DNA of 64,000 nt from Chionis minor (lineage: Eukaryota > Chordata > Aves > Charadriiformes > Chionididae), in assembly GCA_013398295.1 (NCBI GenBank), contig VZSF01001349.1, positions 700,182 to 764,181 on the forward strand, read 5' to 3'. The first letter of the stretch is position 1. Each line of letters opens with the position of its first letter. The position numbers and the translations under genes were made by a program. This document shows, in pieces, positions 35,779-49,400 of this stretch. The notes under the pieces were generated by a model. The model had not been told where the DNA came from. It was given only the letters and a program-made list of their open reading frames with translations, and did no database searches.

Positions 35779-36460
35779 GAATCATAGAATCACTTGGGTT
35801 GGAAGAGACCTTCAAGATCATCGAGTCCAACCATAAACCTATGCCAAAACCACCCCTAACCCATGTCCCTCAGCACCACGTCCTCCCGGCTTTTAAATAC
35901 CTCCAGGGATGGCGATTCCACCACCTCCCTGGGCAGCCTGTGCCAATGCCTGAGAACCCTTTCGGTAAAAAAGTTTTTCCAAACATCCAACCTAAACCTC
36001 CCCTGGCACAACTTGAGGCCGTTTCCTCTTGTCCTGTCGCTTGTTCCTTGGGAGAAGAGACTGACCCCACCTGGCTACAACCTCCTTTCAGGGAGTTGTA
36101 GAGAGTGAGAAGGTCTCCCCTCAACCTTCTCTTCTCCAGCCTGAACAATCCCAACTCCCTCAGCCGCTCCTCAGGAGACTTGTTCTCCAGACCCCTCACC
36201 AGCTCCGTTGCCCTCCTCTGGACACGCTCCAGCCCCTCAATGTCTCTCCTACACTGCGGTGCCCAAAACTGAACCCAGCACTCGAGCTGCGGCCTCACCA
36301 GTGCTGAGTACAGGGGCACCATCACTGCCCTGCTCCTGCTGGACACGCCGTTCTTGTTACAGGCCAAGATGCCATTGGCCTTCTTGGCCACCTGGGCACA
36401 CGCTGGCTCATGTTCAGCCGACTGGCCACCAGGACCCCCAGATCCTTTTCTGCCAGGCTT
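35779..36460 (-). mobile_element. CR1 LINE, minus strand, 5'-truncated, longest group A copy
   Basis: Read on the plus strand, the copy begins at its 3' tail GAATCATAGAATCACTTGGG and passes the CGAGTCCAACCATAAACC block. It runs back through the ORF2 end, past the complement of SALVRP and of a [12 protein letters not shown] block, to about 36460, where similarity fades. It lacks the endonuclease and reverse-transcriptase catalytic domains and cannot be active. The tail matches the 12612 and 56552 copies rather than the 15231 and 50771 group. Confidence 0.96.
35870..36391 (-). pseudogene. CR1 ORF2 C-terminal fragment with frameshift
   Basis: The minus frame of 173 codons starts with the CR1 blocks [26 protein letters not shown] and [12 protein letters not shown], then [10 protein letters not shown] and [19 protein letters not shown]. 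After that the protein leaves the CR1 frame ([16 protein letters not shown] is the neighbouring-frame reading of the [12 protein letters not shown] region). The cause is one base fewer in a G-run than in the 12612 copy, at about 36071-36077. The fragment is nonfunctional. Confidence 0.9.
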
Positions 36461-39400
36461 GCACCGTTGCTTCCCTGGGCGAGACCTACCTGTTGTTTAC
36501 GCCATAGCACAAGTGTTCTCCTACCTTCCTCTAAGCCTTCTTTACCATGAGAGCTCTGCGCTGGGGTCTTGGGTGGTGTTTGTAAGGTGCCGAGGGGGTT
36601 GTGTGGCTTGTTGAAAATACGTAATTGTTTCAAGGATTGGATAAGCCGTACCTACGTGCGTTCTCAGTTCTGATGGTTGTCTTACCTTGGCCTTTTTAAA
36701 GGGATGTTGGAATGGGACGCGTGCTTCAGTGAAGCGTTTCAGTACCCCCTGCTCTCCCAGTGGTTGTGCCTTGCGGGGATGATGACTTCCTTCTGAGATT
36801 TTGCTTTTGCGGAGTCAGTGTTTTGGGTGCCTTTTCTGTGAGAGGACCCTGGGCGCATCCTCTGGGCCAGCACATTCCTTGGGTGGCTTTCTCCTGTCCC
36901 CTTGGCTCTGCTGCCAGCCTCGGCTTGGACTGGCTGGCGGAGAGCACGCAGCGAAAACCCAAAGCTCTTGGAGCCACTCGGAGCTGGGACAGAATTCCAG
37001 TTGACGTGCACCTCTCCGACTCAACAAGGCAAAAGGCAGGCAGCGTAGTCTAGGGCTAAATACCACTCGGAGAGATTAAGCAAAGACGATACGAAAGGAA
37101 AACTTAGTAGGTCTGTTCATTAATCATTCATCTTTAAGGTCCCTTCCAACCTAAACCATTCTATGATTCCGTGATTAAACACCAGCTCAAGTAGGGAATC
37201 CAATAGCACTTCAGGATTTTGCGTACACAGATTTAGGGTATGTCCAGTGTACAGCTTAAACATCAGTCTTGCTCTTCTACCTGTAATTCTTCCCAAAACC
37301 CAGCTGTAGGATTGTGTTGTGAGCTTCTGCGTTTGTTTTGCCTCAACCTGCATCTACAGCTTGCCCAGTTTAAGTAGCAAACTGTTTTTCTAAATTTATT
37401 CGGCGAACAACTTGAGATAGGACAGCGGCCTTTTCCTGTCTTCTCTCTTAGAAAGAGTTTGCGTAAGGATGGCGAAGATTTGCCCTGACTTCTATCAGCA
37501 CAAATACACGGCTGGCGATAACGTGTCATACGCGTGTGCAGCCCGTCTTCCTGTATTCTTGTCTCTAGTAAATACCAGTTTTTTCAAGGAAGGTCTCAGA
37601 ATTCGCCCTTTGGTTAATAGTCTGGAGGAGAGTTTACATACGAGAAAAGAATCCCGATTCTTCACTTGATAACGCGTTAAAGGGGGTTTTTTTGAGCTTT
37701 GTGGTGGTTTTTGTAGAGAAAATTGGCAGCTATTACTCGTAATACATGTAACTAATAGAAGTTGAACCAAAAACGTGACTCTCGTGCCGCCGCACGTTTT
37801 TAAAGCGCAGACAGTGTGTGTTGGTCTGCGTCAGCTGTAACAATCTTCCACTGCTTGGAAAACGTGGGGAGAGGCTGTTTGCTGCCGTACAGGATACAAA
37901 CACCCGGGAATGTAGATCTTCTTTGGAGATCGTGTGGCTCCTTATCATTGCTTGTAACTTTTGGATTACTGAATTCCACTATAGCGCTCTCTGCATCATC
38001 ATATTCCATGTTATTTGTGTGTTGATGCAGAATTCTTTCTAAATAAAAGTTTTTAAGGTTATTCCATCATGAGGCATAAGCGAGAGTGATGATAAAGAGC
38101 TTGATTCATATTGTGACTAACTGCAGGTGAACATTGTGTTGTTATGCCTCCTTCTCAGTGTTTCTGTGACTCAAAAATGATAATAAACGCCATTAAAATA
38201 CCATGGCATCAATAGAGTGAGTATTTAAAATGCATACGAAAGGATAAAGTCTAGAAATCATAAGATATAATAGCTATCCGTATAATTTTAGACTATATAT
38301 AAAGTATCTGTAGATCATCTGAGTTTCATTTGTTCCTTGCATGGACGAGGACTGATCTCAAGCATACACCTTGCTTTCTGCCCCCCAGATGTAACCTTCT
38401 TCTTTTAAAATAAATGCGAAAGTAAAAAAAGAAGGAACAATTTCCATGGAGGAAAATCAATTCTGGTCCTTCAGAATGATGAACTCGGATTGATACGTTG
38501 CAGCTGCGGTGAGTGCAAGCAGCGTGCCACAAATCTGGCACAGCATTTTGACAGTGAGGAATCTTTGATCTCCTCCTCCTTTTTTAAGTACGTTTTTTCC
38601 ATTTCTTCTTATTTTGTTGAGCCTTACCAGCTTACTTCACCTTCCGCACTGCTGGGGGAGGAAGCGGTCGTTGCGTTCTCCGTTTTGCAAAGGACGTGGC
38701 CATTTATTCATATGGAAAAAGAATAGAGAAATGGCTGTGAAACCCCCGAGCGGAAAAGAGGGAATGGTGCCTATGGATCAAGTTCTGGGTGGTGTTTGTG
38801 TTTTGCTGTGGGCTTGTTTTGGGGGGCGAAGCGGGGGTGGAGAAGAGGTTGGAAAGACGCGTTATTCACATTTCAAGTTTTCCTATACGTTTTGGAGAGC
38901 TGATCTTCGGTTCTTGTTTGATCAAAGGAAAAAGATAAGGTTCATCTTTGCTTCACCGTTCGGTTGGTTTATGGCACCCAAGCAAAGGAGCTTTTTACCT
39001 GCAGCCTTCTTCCAAACCTCTAGTTGCCAGGGATCTTTGAATGTAGAAATAAGAAATAAAAAGATTTTAGATGATGCATCTCAGTACGTATGCTAGAGCA
39101 AGGCCAGTTGCTTTATTGATCCCAACTACTGAAGTTTTTCCTGTCAAGATGATTTATGTTTATCTTTTCAAAAAAAACCCCAAACAATCAATGAGAGAAA
39201 CTGAGCTTCGTGTAAGAACTGATTAAAAACATACTCAACTTTTTCTTTCTCATCGTTGCTTTCTAAAATCTTCTATGGATTCGCAAGGAATGGGCGCAAT
39301 CCCGCTCTTGCACATAGGAATATGCCCTCTTTGAAGAAGAGAGACGTTTCTGCTTTGGAATTGAGCTTCATAAACTTGCTGGAAAAAATGCAGCTCGGAG

Positions 39401-42400
39401 GATGTATTTTGAAGTAGCAGTTTCTTGGGCACTGAAGTGTTCATTTCCGAAAAGGATAAAGCCACTTCTTTGTACCTGCTGACAAAACAAAGGAGTCGGT
39501 GCTGATAATGCGTTACGTGGGGACAGGCTGTGATACTGGTGAGCGTTACTCTGGCTGCTGAAAAGCACCAGTTCTATCTGGCCTCTCAGCCTTATACCAG
39601 CAGCAACACATCTGCCTCGCTGGGAATCATAAAAATCGTCTCCGCTTGGTTGTGTCTGCACTTTTGCTAAATAAATGAATCATTATTACGTTTTTGCCCA
39701 GCTTAGATCCCAAACGAAAATGAAGCAAAAAGCTATATTCAGCCGCTTCAAGTCGAGAAGGTCTCGATGATCTTCATCTCTGAAGTGTGAAAGAATTGAC
39801 ACATAAAATTGCAGGTCTGACAGCAAAGATTTTTTTTATTTTTATTTTTTTTTAAATAAGTACCTTACAGTTGGAGAATTTTTTTTTTTTTTCCCTAGGG
39901 AAAAAAGGCCTAAGAGACCTGAAGTATCTGCGCTTTAACAGTAATACTGGAAACAGCAGGGTGAGAGAGAAGACTGTTTTTCCAAGTGTGGCTGTGTGAA
40001 TGCTGGCTATGAGCTTGGAGTGGGAATGAGAAGAAAGCCTTTGTCTTCTGGAGGAGTAAGGTGCTGAGGCAGCCTTCCCCTAACAGCGGGGACAAAGGAG
40101 CAGTAGTCACTTTTAAGGCTCTGAATTTATGCTAAATATCATATACCGTGGCTGGCGGAAACAGGGGCCGTGGGATCGACTGTGCTTTTAATCTTGTTCG
40201 ACGTGATCCTTTTAGGTTTCATATTTATATTCCCAAGCACGTGCTACTGAAGTTGTGTCACGCGCTCTGTGATCTCACGTGAGTCTCTGATTTGGACAAG
40301 TGATAGTTACGGACGCAACAACAATTTTGGAGTTAGGCATAACCGCTAGTAAAGAAAATTCGCCTCTGAAGTCTAATTTTGTAGTGGAAAACTATCATAA
40401 ACGAGATTTATAGATGCTGGGGAGTTACTTAGTGTCTGTGACCATGGAGAGATTACTTAGTTCTTCCTTCTGAAATGGCGTGGTTTTCCTTGGTGGTGGG
40501 GCTGAAGGCCTTTAAATGTCTGAAAGAAGTGATGGAAAAATCCACGTCTAGAAGTTTGACGGTCTGTAGAAGCATGGTAGCGAATTATTAGATGGTTTGT
40601 CTTGGTGTGGGCGTTTTGAGAGCGCACGTCAGATAATCATCTGCTTCCTTAACCTCCATGCTCTGCTGACTAGTAACTGCCTCAGCTCCAAGTTTCTAAA
40701 AATATTCTGGTCTCGTGGATCTGAACGAGAACTTCGTTTTCAGTTCAGTGGGACCTAAGCAGCCCTTCAGAGAGGCATATGAAACACTTGCAAAAATTTG
40801 CAGCCCGTCTTAGTATCCGTTTGTGGTCTTGAGCAACGCCAAGTCTGTTTCTCTTCTCTAGAGGTCATAAAAATTGAAAGTGATGGTAGAGGACATCTTT
40901 ATTTTGCCTTTAATCCATGAAGGCAGAGTATGTAGTCTTGTTTGTGTAAAACGTTCCATCTGCCAGCACCATTGCAAATATTCCAGCCTAGGAAGGAGCA
41001 GCTACTACAGGGATGTGGTTCTTTGCAGATATACTCCTCCGCCCCAAGTCTGGGCACTTAATTACTCATAACCTGACCCGATCTGCTTGGAAACTCCGGT
41101 TGCCTCATTCAGTTGGTATCTTCTGCCATGTGGAACGTAGCCTCTTCATTTTTAAATTTAAACCGAACTGTTGACAGTACCAATTGTTTTAATATATATG
41201 GTAAAAGTAGAATTACAGTAGAGTAAATTAAGGATTAGAGTTAAATTATGGATTGCTAGTTAACATCAAAGGTACATAGGTACAGCATAATTCCCTTCTT
41301 TCAATCTTTCCTTGAAAAACCGAGTTTAGAATCCTATTTAGGTGGCAAATTGATGAATTTTATACAACCCCTTACATAATTTTTATAGAGTATTTGTGCT
41401 TGCAGACATAGTGATGAAATACATATTTTTGGTTGCAAAGATGCTTCTGTCTTAACTTTACTAATTCAATAAATTAAAAGGAATTCCCCTCTGAAAAAGC
41501 TCTTATATACATTTTCTGTAAGTAAATTAAAAGTTCTTGAGAATGCAGCATTCCCAGGAAATATGCTTTATCCTGTGATGTTCATTTATATCTGTTTTTA
41601 GTCCAGTGTACAAAAATAACAACATCATTTCTTACCTACTCGTATAGGGAAATCTCTGCCGTCCTCTATGATGACTATTATCTCTTTCTAATTGCTTTTA
41701 TGATTTTTTTCTGGTATATTTCCTTTTGCTGGCCTGTTATATGATAGAAAAATATAGGTGGCATGTTTGTTCATTTTAAACAAAGACTATCTGGGGACTT
41801 CCTGCGGGGGTCCTCTGGTTGGAGTATATAACACTAAAACCTCCTGCAATTAATTTTCTTTGACAAGTTGCATTAAATAAGGGTAAAGCTGAGCCCAAGT
41901 TGTATGTCAACAAACCAGTTTCTTGAGAATTCTTCAACTGGGGCAGAATCAGTTTAGTTATTGTTTACATTGCCCACATGGGTGGTACAATAGTCAAAAG
42001 ACCTGGTAAATCACAGATCTTTTAGAAAGCCTCTCATTTGTAGCACCAAATGTGGTAGGCTGATGGTTTTGGAAGGGATCATTCAGTTGGGCTGGTTTTG
42101 AGTCTCAGACGAAAGAAATCTGTCGGTTAATTTCTGAAGTCCAGAAGAATTTCAAGAGTAGCAAATATCTGCTAGTTCTGAGGTTTTGCGAATTGGATGG
42201 CTCTTTCTGAGCACCAGTAGCCTCATTTTTAGAAGTCTACTTATTTGCATTTGCAGTGTGATTTCCTGGGAATTACTGAACCCTGAAATGTACTGTGAAG
42301 ATTTGCTGCTTGGTTTTAAGGCAGTTTGAGTGCAAAGATCTTACTGTCAAGTTTCATTGCTGCTATTTCTTAATATGTCCTGAGACAGGTACATAATTTT

Positions 42401-42809
42401 GCGCCATTGAAGTGCGGTTAAAAACCAGTATACAGTTTTTTAAAGAGGGTTCTGGCTTTGTCCTTTTTTGAAGCGTGGGTTCATTTGTTGTTGGAGTTAA
42501 ACTTTGAAGCAGGTGGCTATAGCTGACGTAAAAGTTTTCTTCAAAGCTCAAGTTATGCAAAGTAGTGGTTCTTCCTACTTGAGCTGCTTAATACTCACAG
42601 TAGGATTTTATTTGTTTAAGCTCGTGCACCATATTGGTAATGAAGTATTTTGTCTGGATGAAAAAATGAAAAAGAAATTATTCCTTTTTCTTGTGAAGTG
42701 GACTTCAAAAAAGAGTCTGGGAGATCCGTGAGGCTCTTTTAGCATCACAGAACCCTGAAGCTCAACGTCAGTGCATTTATCCTTGGCCTACTATATCAAA
42801 AACTTTTTA
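36461..42809. other. Unique noncoding DNA, no gene recognised
   Basis: Up to about 41 kb this stretch keeps a moderately high CpG content; beyond it CpG becomes rare. The longest open frame (38614-39096, 160 codons plus) contains Lys/Arg- and Phe-rich segments but no recognised motif and no supporting splice structure. T-rich low-complexity tracts lie at 39829-39893. A CR1 tail is listed separately. Confidence 0.5.
37126..37176 (+). mobile_element. CR1 3'-tail fragment, about 50 bases
   Basis: The fragment ATCTTTAAGGTCCCTTCCAA, followed by CCATTCTATGATTCCGTGATT, is the extreme 3' end of a plus-strand CR1. Nothing upstream resembles CR1, so it is a severely 5'-truncated insertion. Confidence 0.85.
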
Positions 42810-43385
42810 GGGTGCACTGGTTTAAGAGAGATGGGCTGGGGTCTGACTGGCTGGGAAGCAGATCTGTTGAAAAGGACCACTGGGTCTTGGTGGGTAGTAA
42901 CACATCAACAACCAGGACATCAACCAACATGCAACCAACAACCAACATATCAACGCCAGGTTCACGGGGTCAGCAAGATGGTCAGTCCCTGGTGCACTTG
43001 TCCTGTGGGCTTCGGGAAGTGGGAACTTATCCAGCCTGGAGAAGGGAAGACTTCAGGGCACCTGACAGCAGCCCCAGTACCTGTGAGGAGAGGGAGCCGG
43101 GCTCCTCACAGGGTTACGTGGTGGGTGGACGAGAGGCAACAGGCACAAGTTGAAATGAGAGGTTCAGACTTGCATAGAGGGGGGAAAAAAAGATCACTTT
43201 GAGGATAATGGGGTATTGGAACAGGTTGCCCAAAAGGGTTGTCTCTCTCTTTGATGGTTTTTAAGACTTGACTGAAGAAAAGCCCCGTGCCAGCGGTTCC
43301 TGAGTTCAGTGTGGTCTGTGCTGTGAGCAGAGGTTGGATTAGAGATTTCCTGGTGTCCCTTCAGACGTGGAGAATCCCGTGATTG
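42810..43385 (+). mobile_element. CR1 LINE, older rearranged copy (group C)
   Basis: The part at 42820-42900 matches an ORF2 region (GGCTGGGAAGCAG, then AAAAGGACCACTGGGTCTTGG). After a CAACCAACA-rich stretch, CR1 similarity resumes at AGCCTGGAGAAGGG (about 43034). It continues through GAGGCAACAGGCACAAGTTG and GGGGTATTGGAACAGGTTGCC to a tail GGTTGGATTAGAGATTTCC ... ATCCCGTGATT. Large parts between these blocks are missing or scrambled. The tail (two-base-changed 'GGTTGGACTAGATGA' type) identifies a different, older subfamily from the other copies. Confidence 0.8.
42903..42954. repeat. CAACCAACA-type short tandem repeat inside CR1
   Basis: Degenerate CATCAACAACCA and CAACCAACA units repeat over about 50 bases, between two blocks of the CR1 copy. 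Internal slippage growth after insertion is the simplest origin. Confidence 0.75.
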
Positions 43386-44309
43386 CACAAGGTGAATAGG
43401 TAGCAAAAAGTGATTTGATCCTCCCTGTACTCTTTTAGAAAAACACGGGTCTGGAAGAGTTGCATCGTTTCACCCTTTGCCGGGAAGGTCCATGCAGTGG
43501 GAGAACCAAACGCTGGTTTCGTATTCGGGCTAGCTATCTTCACTCTGTTGGGGAAGAGATTGCCTTCAAGTGGAAGAACTAGGATGGGAATCCCAGTCCT
43601 GCAGGGTGTGCGTGTGCGTACTGGTGTGAGCGAGCTGCTAATTGTGACCTGTCTAGAGCATATGGATTTCATACAGCTGGCTGGAGACCTCTCCCTTTGT
43701 AGCTGCACATTAACTCATGACATCCTAAAAGAAGAGATTTTTGTTTAGCTCCGTGTCATCTTGCCCTAAGGGATTGCTAGTTAGAGCCCATCAGTTTGGT
43801 TGGGCAGATATAACAGCGTAGAAAATAACAGTGTGCAAAGACTTCCTTTCAAACTCCAGTCTGGAATATGTGTCACTGGTACCTGTTACCTTTTTATACA
43901 TGCGACTGGGCTATTGGTTCTATAATTAAGTTTTAGAGTTTCTTGTTTCTTTCTTTCTTCAGAATTATAGTCACGTGATAGTTCATTTTGTATTCTCTTT
44001 ACTCTTTAGGAAAAAAAGAGTTAGAGGAAGGTAGTTCAAGCACCAGAATTTCCTCTAAACCCTGTTACTTTTGACACACAGCAAAACAAATCACAAATTT
44101 GGAGGTGTAAAGTAGTTTTTCTAGAAAATAAAACCTGGTTGTCCACAACATTCAGGGAGGAATGTTTCTTGAAGGATGCTTTTAACTCAAGTAGGCATTA
44201 ATTACTGCATTCCTCATTCCTTCTTCCTCTCCAGTTCGATGCCAATTGCTGGTTGTGTGGAGGCTAAACTGCCGGTGTGTGAGAGGCAGGGGGAATACCG
44301 TAAACTTTA

Positions 44310-44362
44310 AAATCATAGATTGAATAATTTGGTACTTTTTAAAACCCTAGTTCCAACCTAGA
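44310..44362 (-). mobile_element. Possible diverged CR1 3'-tail fragment
   Basis: AAATCATAGATTGAATAATT followed by CCCTAGTTCCAACCTAG resembles a degraded minus-strand CR1 tail ('AATCATAGAATG ... CTAGTTCCAACC'). It is short and diverged, so the call is tentative. Confidence 0.4.
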
Positions 44363-46361
44363 TCTTTGTGGTATGTAATGGTACGCAAAATGTTTGTGTG
44401 CGGTAGGGTATTTTGGATTCTGTATTTAAGACACTAGAAAAGTATCTGATTTTCAGAGGATAGATACTATAGTTATGAAAACGAAGCCCTTTTCAATGTC
44501 GCATGTCCGTGCCCAAACCCCTCCCCCTAATCACCATCTGTATTGTAATAAATTAAGCATTGACTGTTTAGTGCAATGTGAGAATGGAAAGTGTTGAGAA
44601 TCATCATGGTGGTGATGCAGATCGTTAATGAGAGAGCAGCCTAATGAAATTGCTTTGCTGGGGGTGGGGACGATGGAGGCATGGGACCCAAATACTAAAA
44701 TTGAAAAGAACTTGTGATTCTTTTCCAAAACCAAAAATTTCTCTGTCCCTGAGATCTACTGCAAACACTGAAAGGAGTAGTTTGAAAGGAAAGTATCCCC
44801 ACTTTTACATCTTAGTACGTATCAAAGCATCTTTATTCTTACGAAAGTATTTTATAACTGCATCAATTTATCAATCGGCAATAATTGGGTTTTCTGGGTT
44901 TAGAGACATTAGTCACAGAAGTCCTAGGGAATATGGAACAGGATTTCTTACATCTGGCAAAAACATGGTGCTGCCTTTCTGGAAATGGAGCTTTCCCTGT
45001 GTTCTTTTGTATTAGTTAATAGAAACCCTCCCTGAAGAAGGATGCTCGTCAAAGAATGTTTCATGAAACAGAAAAACAGTACTCATAAACCCTGTTGGAT
45101 TCCAAGAGTTATTACATTTTACATCATATACAGTTTATTTTTCCAGATGCCACAGTTCAAAATAATGTATTTTTAATACTACTTGTAGAAGTCTACAGAT
45201 TCATAATAGCACGTGGCATGTTAATATCCTCTATGACATCCTACTGGTCATATCCAACTGTGATAAACAGTTGTATATGCTATTAAAGTGACATCTATTA
45301 TAAAAATAAGGATCATGCAAAAGGATACAAACAATCCCTTAAATTTGTAAAGACTGTTACAAATCTTGAATGTTAATTTGAAGGAAAAAGCACATGCTAA
45401 TGCTAAGTTTATGCCTTCAGTTAATAGTCCTTTATTCCTTCAGGAAAAAAAAAATCAAGCAGCTATACTTTAAATGAATTTAATGAACTGCAAAGACTGA
45501 CATTTTCACTATAAAAGTCACACTTCATTTAATGAAGTAGTTAAATATTGATGCTGTATTAAAATACAGGCTGAATAAAAATGGCAATATGGTTTTCCAA
45601 ATAGGAATTTGAGCTGGTTTTTTCTTGTTATATTGAAAATTTCATGAACTGAGAAAAGGGAAATACAGCAGAATATCTCCATAATAAACACAAAGCACTT
45701 TGTTGAAATAACATTGAAGTTGAAAGACAGAAGCCCGTTAAAGCAAGGAAATTAAGTCACTGTACTCTTAACTCAGCCTCTTTGTGCTTAAGCACTGAAG
45801 CTCTTAAACAAAAGGGCCCAACATTATCAGCGTTCGATGTGCAATATTTTCTGAAGTTCTTGAAAACTAAGCCAGATTGTAACCCTGTGCTACAGGTGGC
45901 ACATAAAAGACCTAGCCATGTGTTTACCCAGGATGAACAGTTATATCATGATACTGTTTGATCTTAATTCAAAGTAATTGTGTTTCAAGTGCTGTGATTT
46001 CGATGGCAATATTCTGGCAAAGCTACGTTGCCTGTCTTGTGGCTTCCACACGTTCCCGTTGATACACTTGGAATTTTCAACTTCATTTTTCTATCTGCGC
46101 TTTCAGCATAACAACATCATATTGCCAGGGGATAAAGGAATATTGCTGACAAACGCGGCTGAGGTTTCTCCCAGCTCCAACACCTAGATGGTGGCAAAGC
46201 AAAAAGAAAAGAATGAATCTGAACTGTCGATGTGAGTGGGAACGATGATTGAGTGATGATATGATGGGCTTCACTTTGATGGATTGAATTATGTTGTACT
46301 GTACTTCATAAAGCTGTACTAATTCTGCCATCAGGCTTCTGTGTATAGTAAAATACTGAGG

Positions 46362-46416
46362 ATGACATCTTTGGCCCGTTGAAGTCAATGGCAAAACTCC
46401 CATTAATTTCAGCCGC
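46362..46416. repeat. Ancient amniote palindromic repeat fragment
   Basis: GGCCCGTTGAAGTCAATGGC followed by AAAACTCCCATTAATTTCAGC closely fits the old 'CCATTGAAGTCAATGGCAAAACTCCCATTGACTTCA' element. This is the best preserved fragment of that family in the window. Confidence 0.65.
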
Positions 46417-49400
46417 CTGTGATTTCATTCTCAGTGGCTGACTTGTAAAACAATGGCAAATTGATTTAATACATTTTTTTTTTCCCCCCCTTGGGAGAGA
46501 TCTCTACTCCATGTAAAATGATTTGTCTTTTGACATTCGCGCTCTTACTCTGAAAATGTGAATTTTAATTCAGGATAAATATAGTCTTGTTTCTTTCCCC
46601 ATAACTATTATCACGTAAACATCAGAGATGACGGAAGAAAGCGGAGCTATTTCGAAAGTGGTTGGTTGTATACACAGTTACATAGGCAATTACTAAGAGA
46701 AACCAACAATAAGCTTTCCTACAGAAGACTAATAGATCATTTCTGTAACTGGCAGCTATCAGGTGTGGTCTCTAGGTGTGTTGGTGGAAATGTGGTTTGG
46801 GTTTTTTGCCCCTTATACGCAAACAGTTTTTCTTTAAAACAGCAACAAAAAAGAAAACACTGCTATCCGAAGAACTAAGTATATAAATGCATTTGTATTT
46901 GGGAAGACCTGCAGTATTTGTGTTTATGATAGTGATCCTGGAAAGTCTCCCTGCGATGCTAGATCAGGATCTATTTGCATAGTTATGTCTCCTGGTATTT
47001 TGCCACAGCAGGCGCTGAAATGATCTACTTAATGGAACGTAAAATTTTGTAGGGTGTTATGTAAAATCACCAAAATCTACCTAGAATTCATAGAGCCTTG
47101 AAGAATTTCTTCCTCTTCTAGATGTCCTTTCTAGAAAAGGAAATAAAATGGTCGTCAAATATAAGTTCATCCTCTTCATTGTGCTAAACTAGTTCAGGTT
47201 CTGCAATAGCCGTGGCGCTCGGTTGCTGATCTGCTGGCTGCTTAAGGCAGTGGTCCCACCAAATAGGATATATTTAGGATATACATAGGATAAAATAGAA
47301 AAGGATAAGTCATAACCCAAAGAGAAACACTAGGAGAAGTGTTTAGCAATCTCTGTCTCTGTGTAGGTAAAGCTTTAAAAAAAGAATTGCAGAGTGTACC
47401 CGAAAAGGTAGTTCCATGCTGCAGATATTCAATAGCTACATATTAGAATGCTAGCATTAAAAGCGTAGCAGCGCTGCTGTCTTTAACAGTAGTATAGGGA
47501 AAAATGTTTTATTAAACACTAATTTCACTAGTTATTTAAGAAGTAGCTGGCTTTGCACACATTAATCTCTTTTTCTTTTTAATTCAAGGTTGATGGTCTA
47601 GGTCTTACACATTGTATTTGTGAATAGGGCACTCAATAACTATGCAAAATATCTATTTCTCCCATGGGAATCTGTGCTTTGATATATTCTGATCCTTATT
47701 AAATTTAAACAGGATCAAATTTATACAGCTTTGGCAGAGATTTATTAAAATACACTGAGTGGACAGCTTGTGGGAGTGCAGTGTGCTGTAATAACATATG
47801 CCTCTTACCAGAGAATAGTAATTATTGAGAATCAAATAAATCTGTAGGAGGTTAAGTATATATGGAAAAGATATCAATTGTAGTTTCCTACAACCAGACA
47901 GAAGTACTGTCTGAAGATTTGTTGCTGCATAGAGAAATGAACCACCCTTATAAGCCCCTAAATATTCAAAACGTCATTTACCAACAAAGCTAATATCCAC
48001 CCAGTCTTCAAAAATGTTAATGACATTTGCTCTATAACATTAAATTAGTTGTTTAGTGCTCTTCATCTGCATAAGGAGATATTCACATTTATACCAAAGA
48101 TTTACTAAATGTATGAAAACTATGTTTGTTACAAAATGTTGTGAATGTCTTTTCTTAATCAGGATCATCGTGTCCTTGGAAAGGAAAATTCAAAATAATG
48201 GTTGCAGATTAGCCAAAGCTAAGGGTTTTTTAAAGATAAATATATCGTACATGACATGCATCATTCATCCAAAGTTCAGCAATGGTCTGTTTAAGATGAG
48301 ATACTTTAGCCTTTTAAATTATTGTATGTGGTAATTTCACTAGCATAAGAATTGAAAAATTGGTGGGTGGCTCAGTAAAAGCAGTAACTTCTGGCATAGG
48401 GGTTTACAGGGGTCATAACATTGGGGTTTGGGTGAAGCTTCTGTATTTTGTGCTACAATTATCTGGAATTTCAAAGCTTGAGACACGTAAAAATGGTAAT
48501 TTTGACACTAAACATGGCAAAAAAGACAAACAAACCATCAGTGGGTAGGTGTTAGGGCAACAGCATATATCCTGTCCCTGTTTTCACTTCTCCTGGCCAA
48601 CAGATTCGTGGTTACGTGTAAAGATGGCAGGATTTGGAGCAATGCATTCAAGTTCGTGGATCTTGGGGAGGTTGTCCTGTGCTCCTGGGGAATGTAGAGG
48701 AGATACTTGGGTGGCTCTGGGTCTTTCATGGTTTGGATCTTCCAAACAGAATTTTTCTGGAAGGCCCAAAAAGAGGTCTCTTGGCACACCACGCTGGTTA
48801 CTTCAGTTACATACGGAATTCTCTACCTTGTTTTCCATCAGTCTTCTCTGGTGATTTCAATCTAAAATAGATTTGGTTTTGAAGCACTAATTAAAAACAT
48901 GTAATTTTTGTGCTGCAGTAATTTGTAATAAGCCATTATTGTGATTTTTATGGGTTAGGGATGTTTGACAGCAGTATCCAAACAGACTATTTGTTGTGTA
49001 TGTGCACGGGTGGGATTCGGCACTAATGTGACCTTCGACTCTGGGCTTTGCGAGAGGTGGTTTAACTGAGTAGAACTTCATTTGGACTGTTCTCTTGCCT
49101 TTCTCCCCGTGGCATGAAAGGAATGGAGTCATTTCAGCCAGAAATGTATTTCTCAGGTCTTATTGTATTAAGAAAGTGACTTTTTAAAGAAAGTGCATCT
49201 AGATAGAGCTTAGATTTGATGTAAAACTAGCACCATCAGAATACCTTGGCATTTTATTATGAACGTCTAGTGAAAGCTGTCTAGTTTCTTGGTGAGAAAT
49301 GGAGAAGATATTAATTTTGGTAAAAATCTTTATGTTTAAACATTTATATCCTTTCTAAAAATTTCACTGATCCACGTTGATGTGGATGTGATACAAGTCT

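Noticed and set aside
38614..39096. 160-codon plus-strand open frame
   Set aside because: No recognised motif, no homologous block, no splice structure, and one frame of this length is not surprising in 64 kb of mixed-composition DNA.
48549..48854. Plus-strand frame of 101 codons resembling repeat-derived sequence
   Set aside because: Looked CR1-like at first (GGTTTGGATC) but no CR1 block order could be followed.
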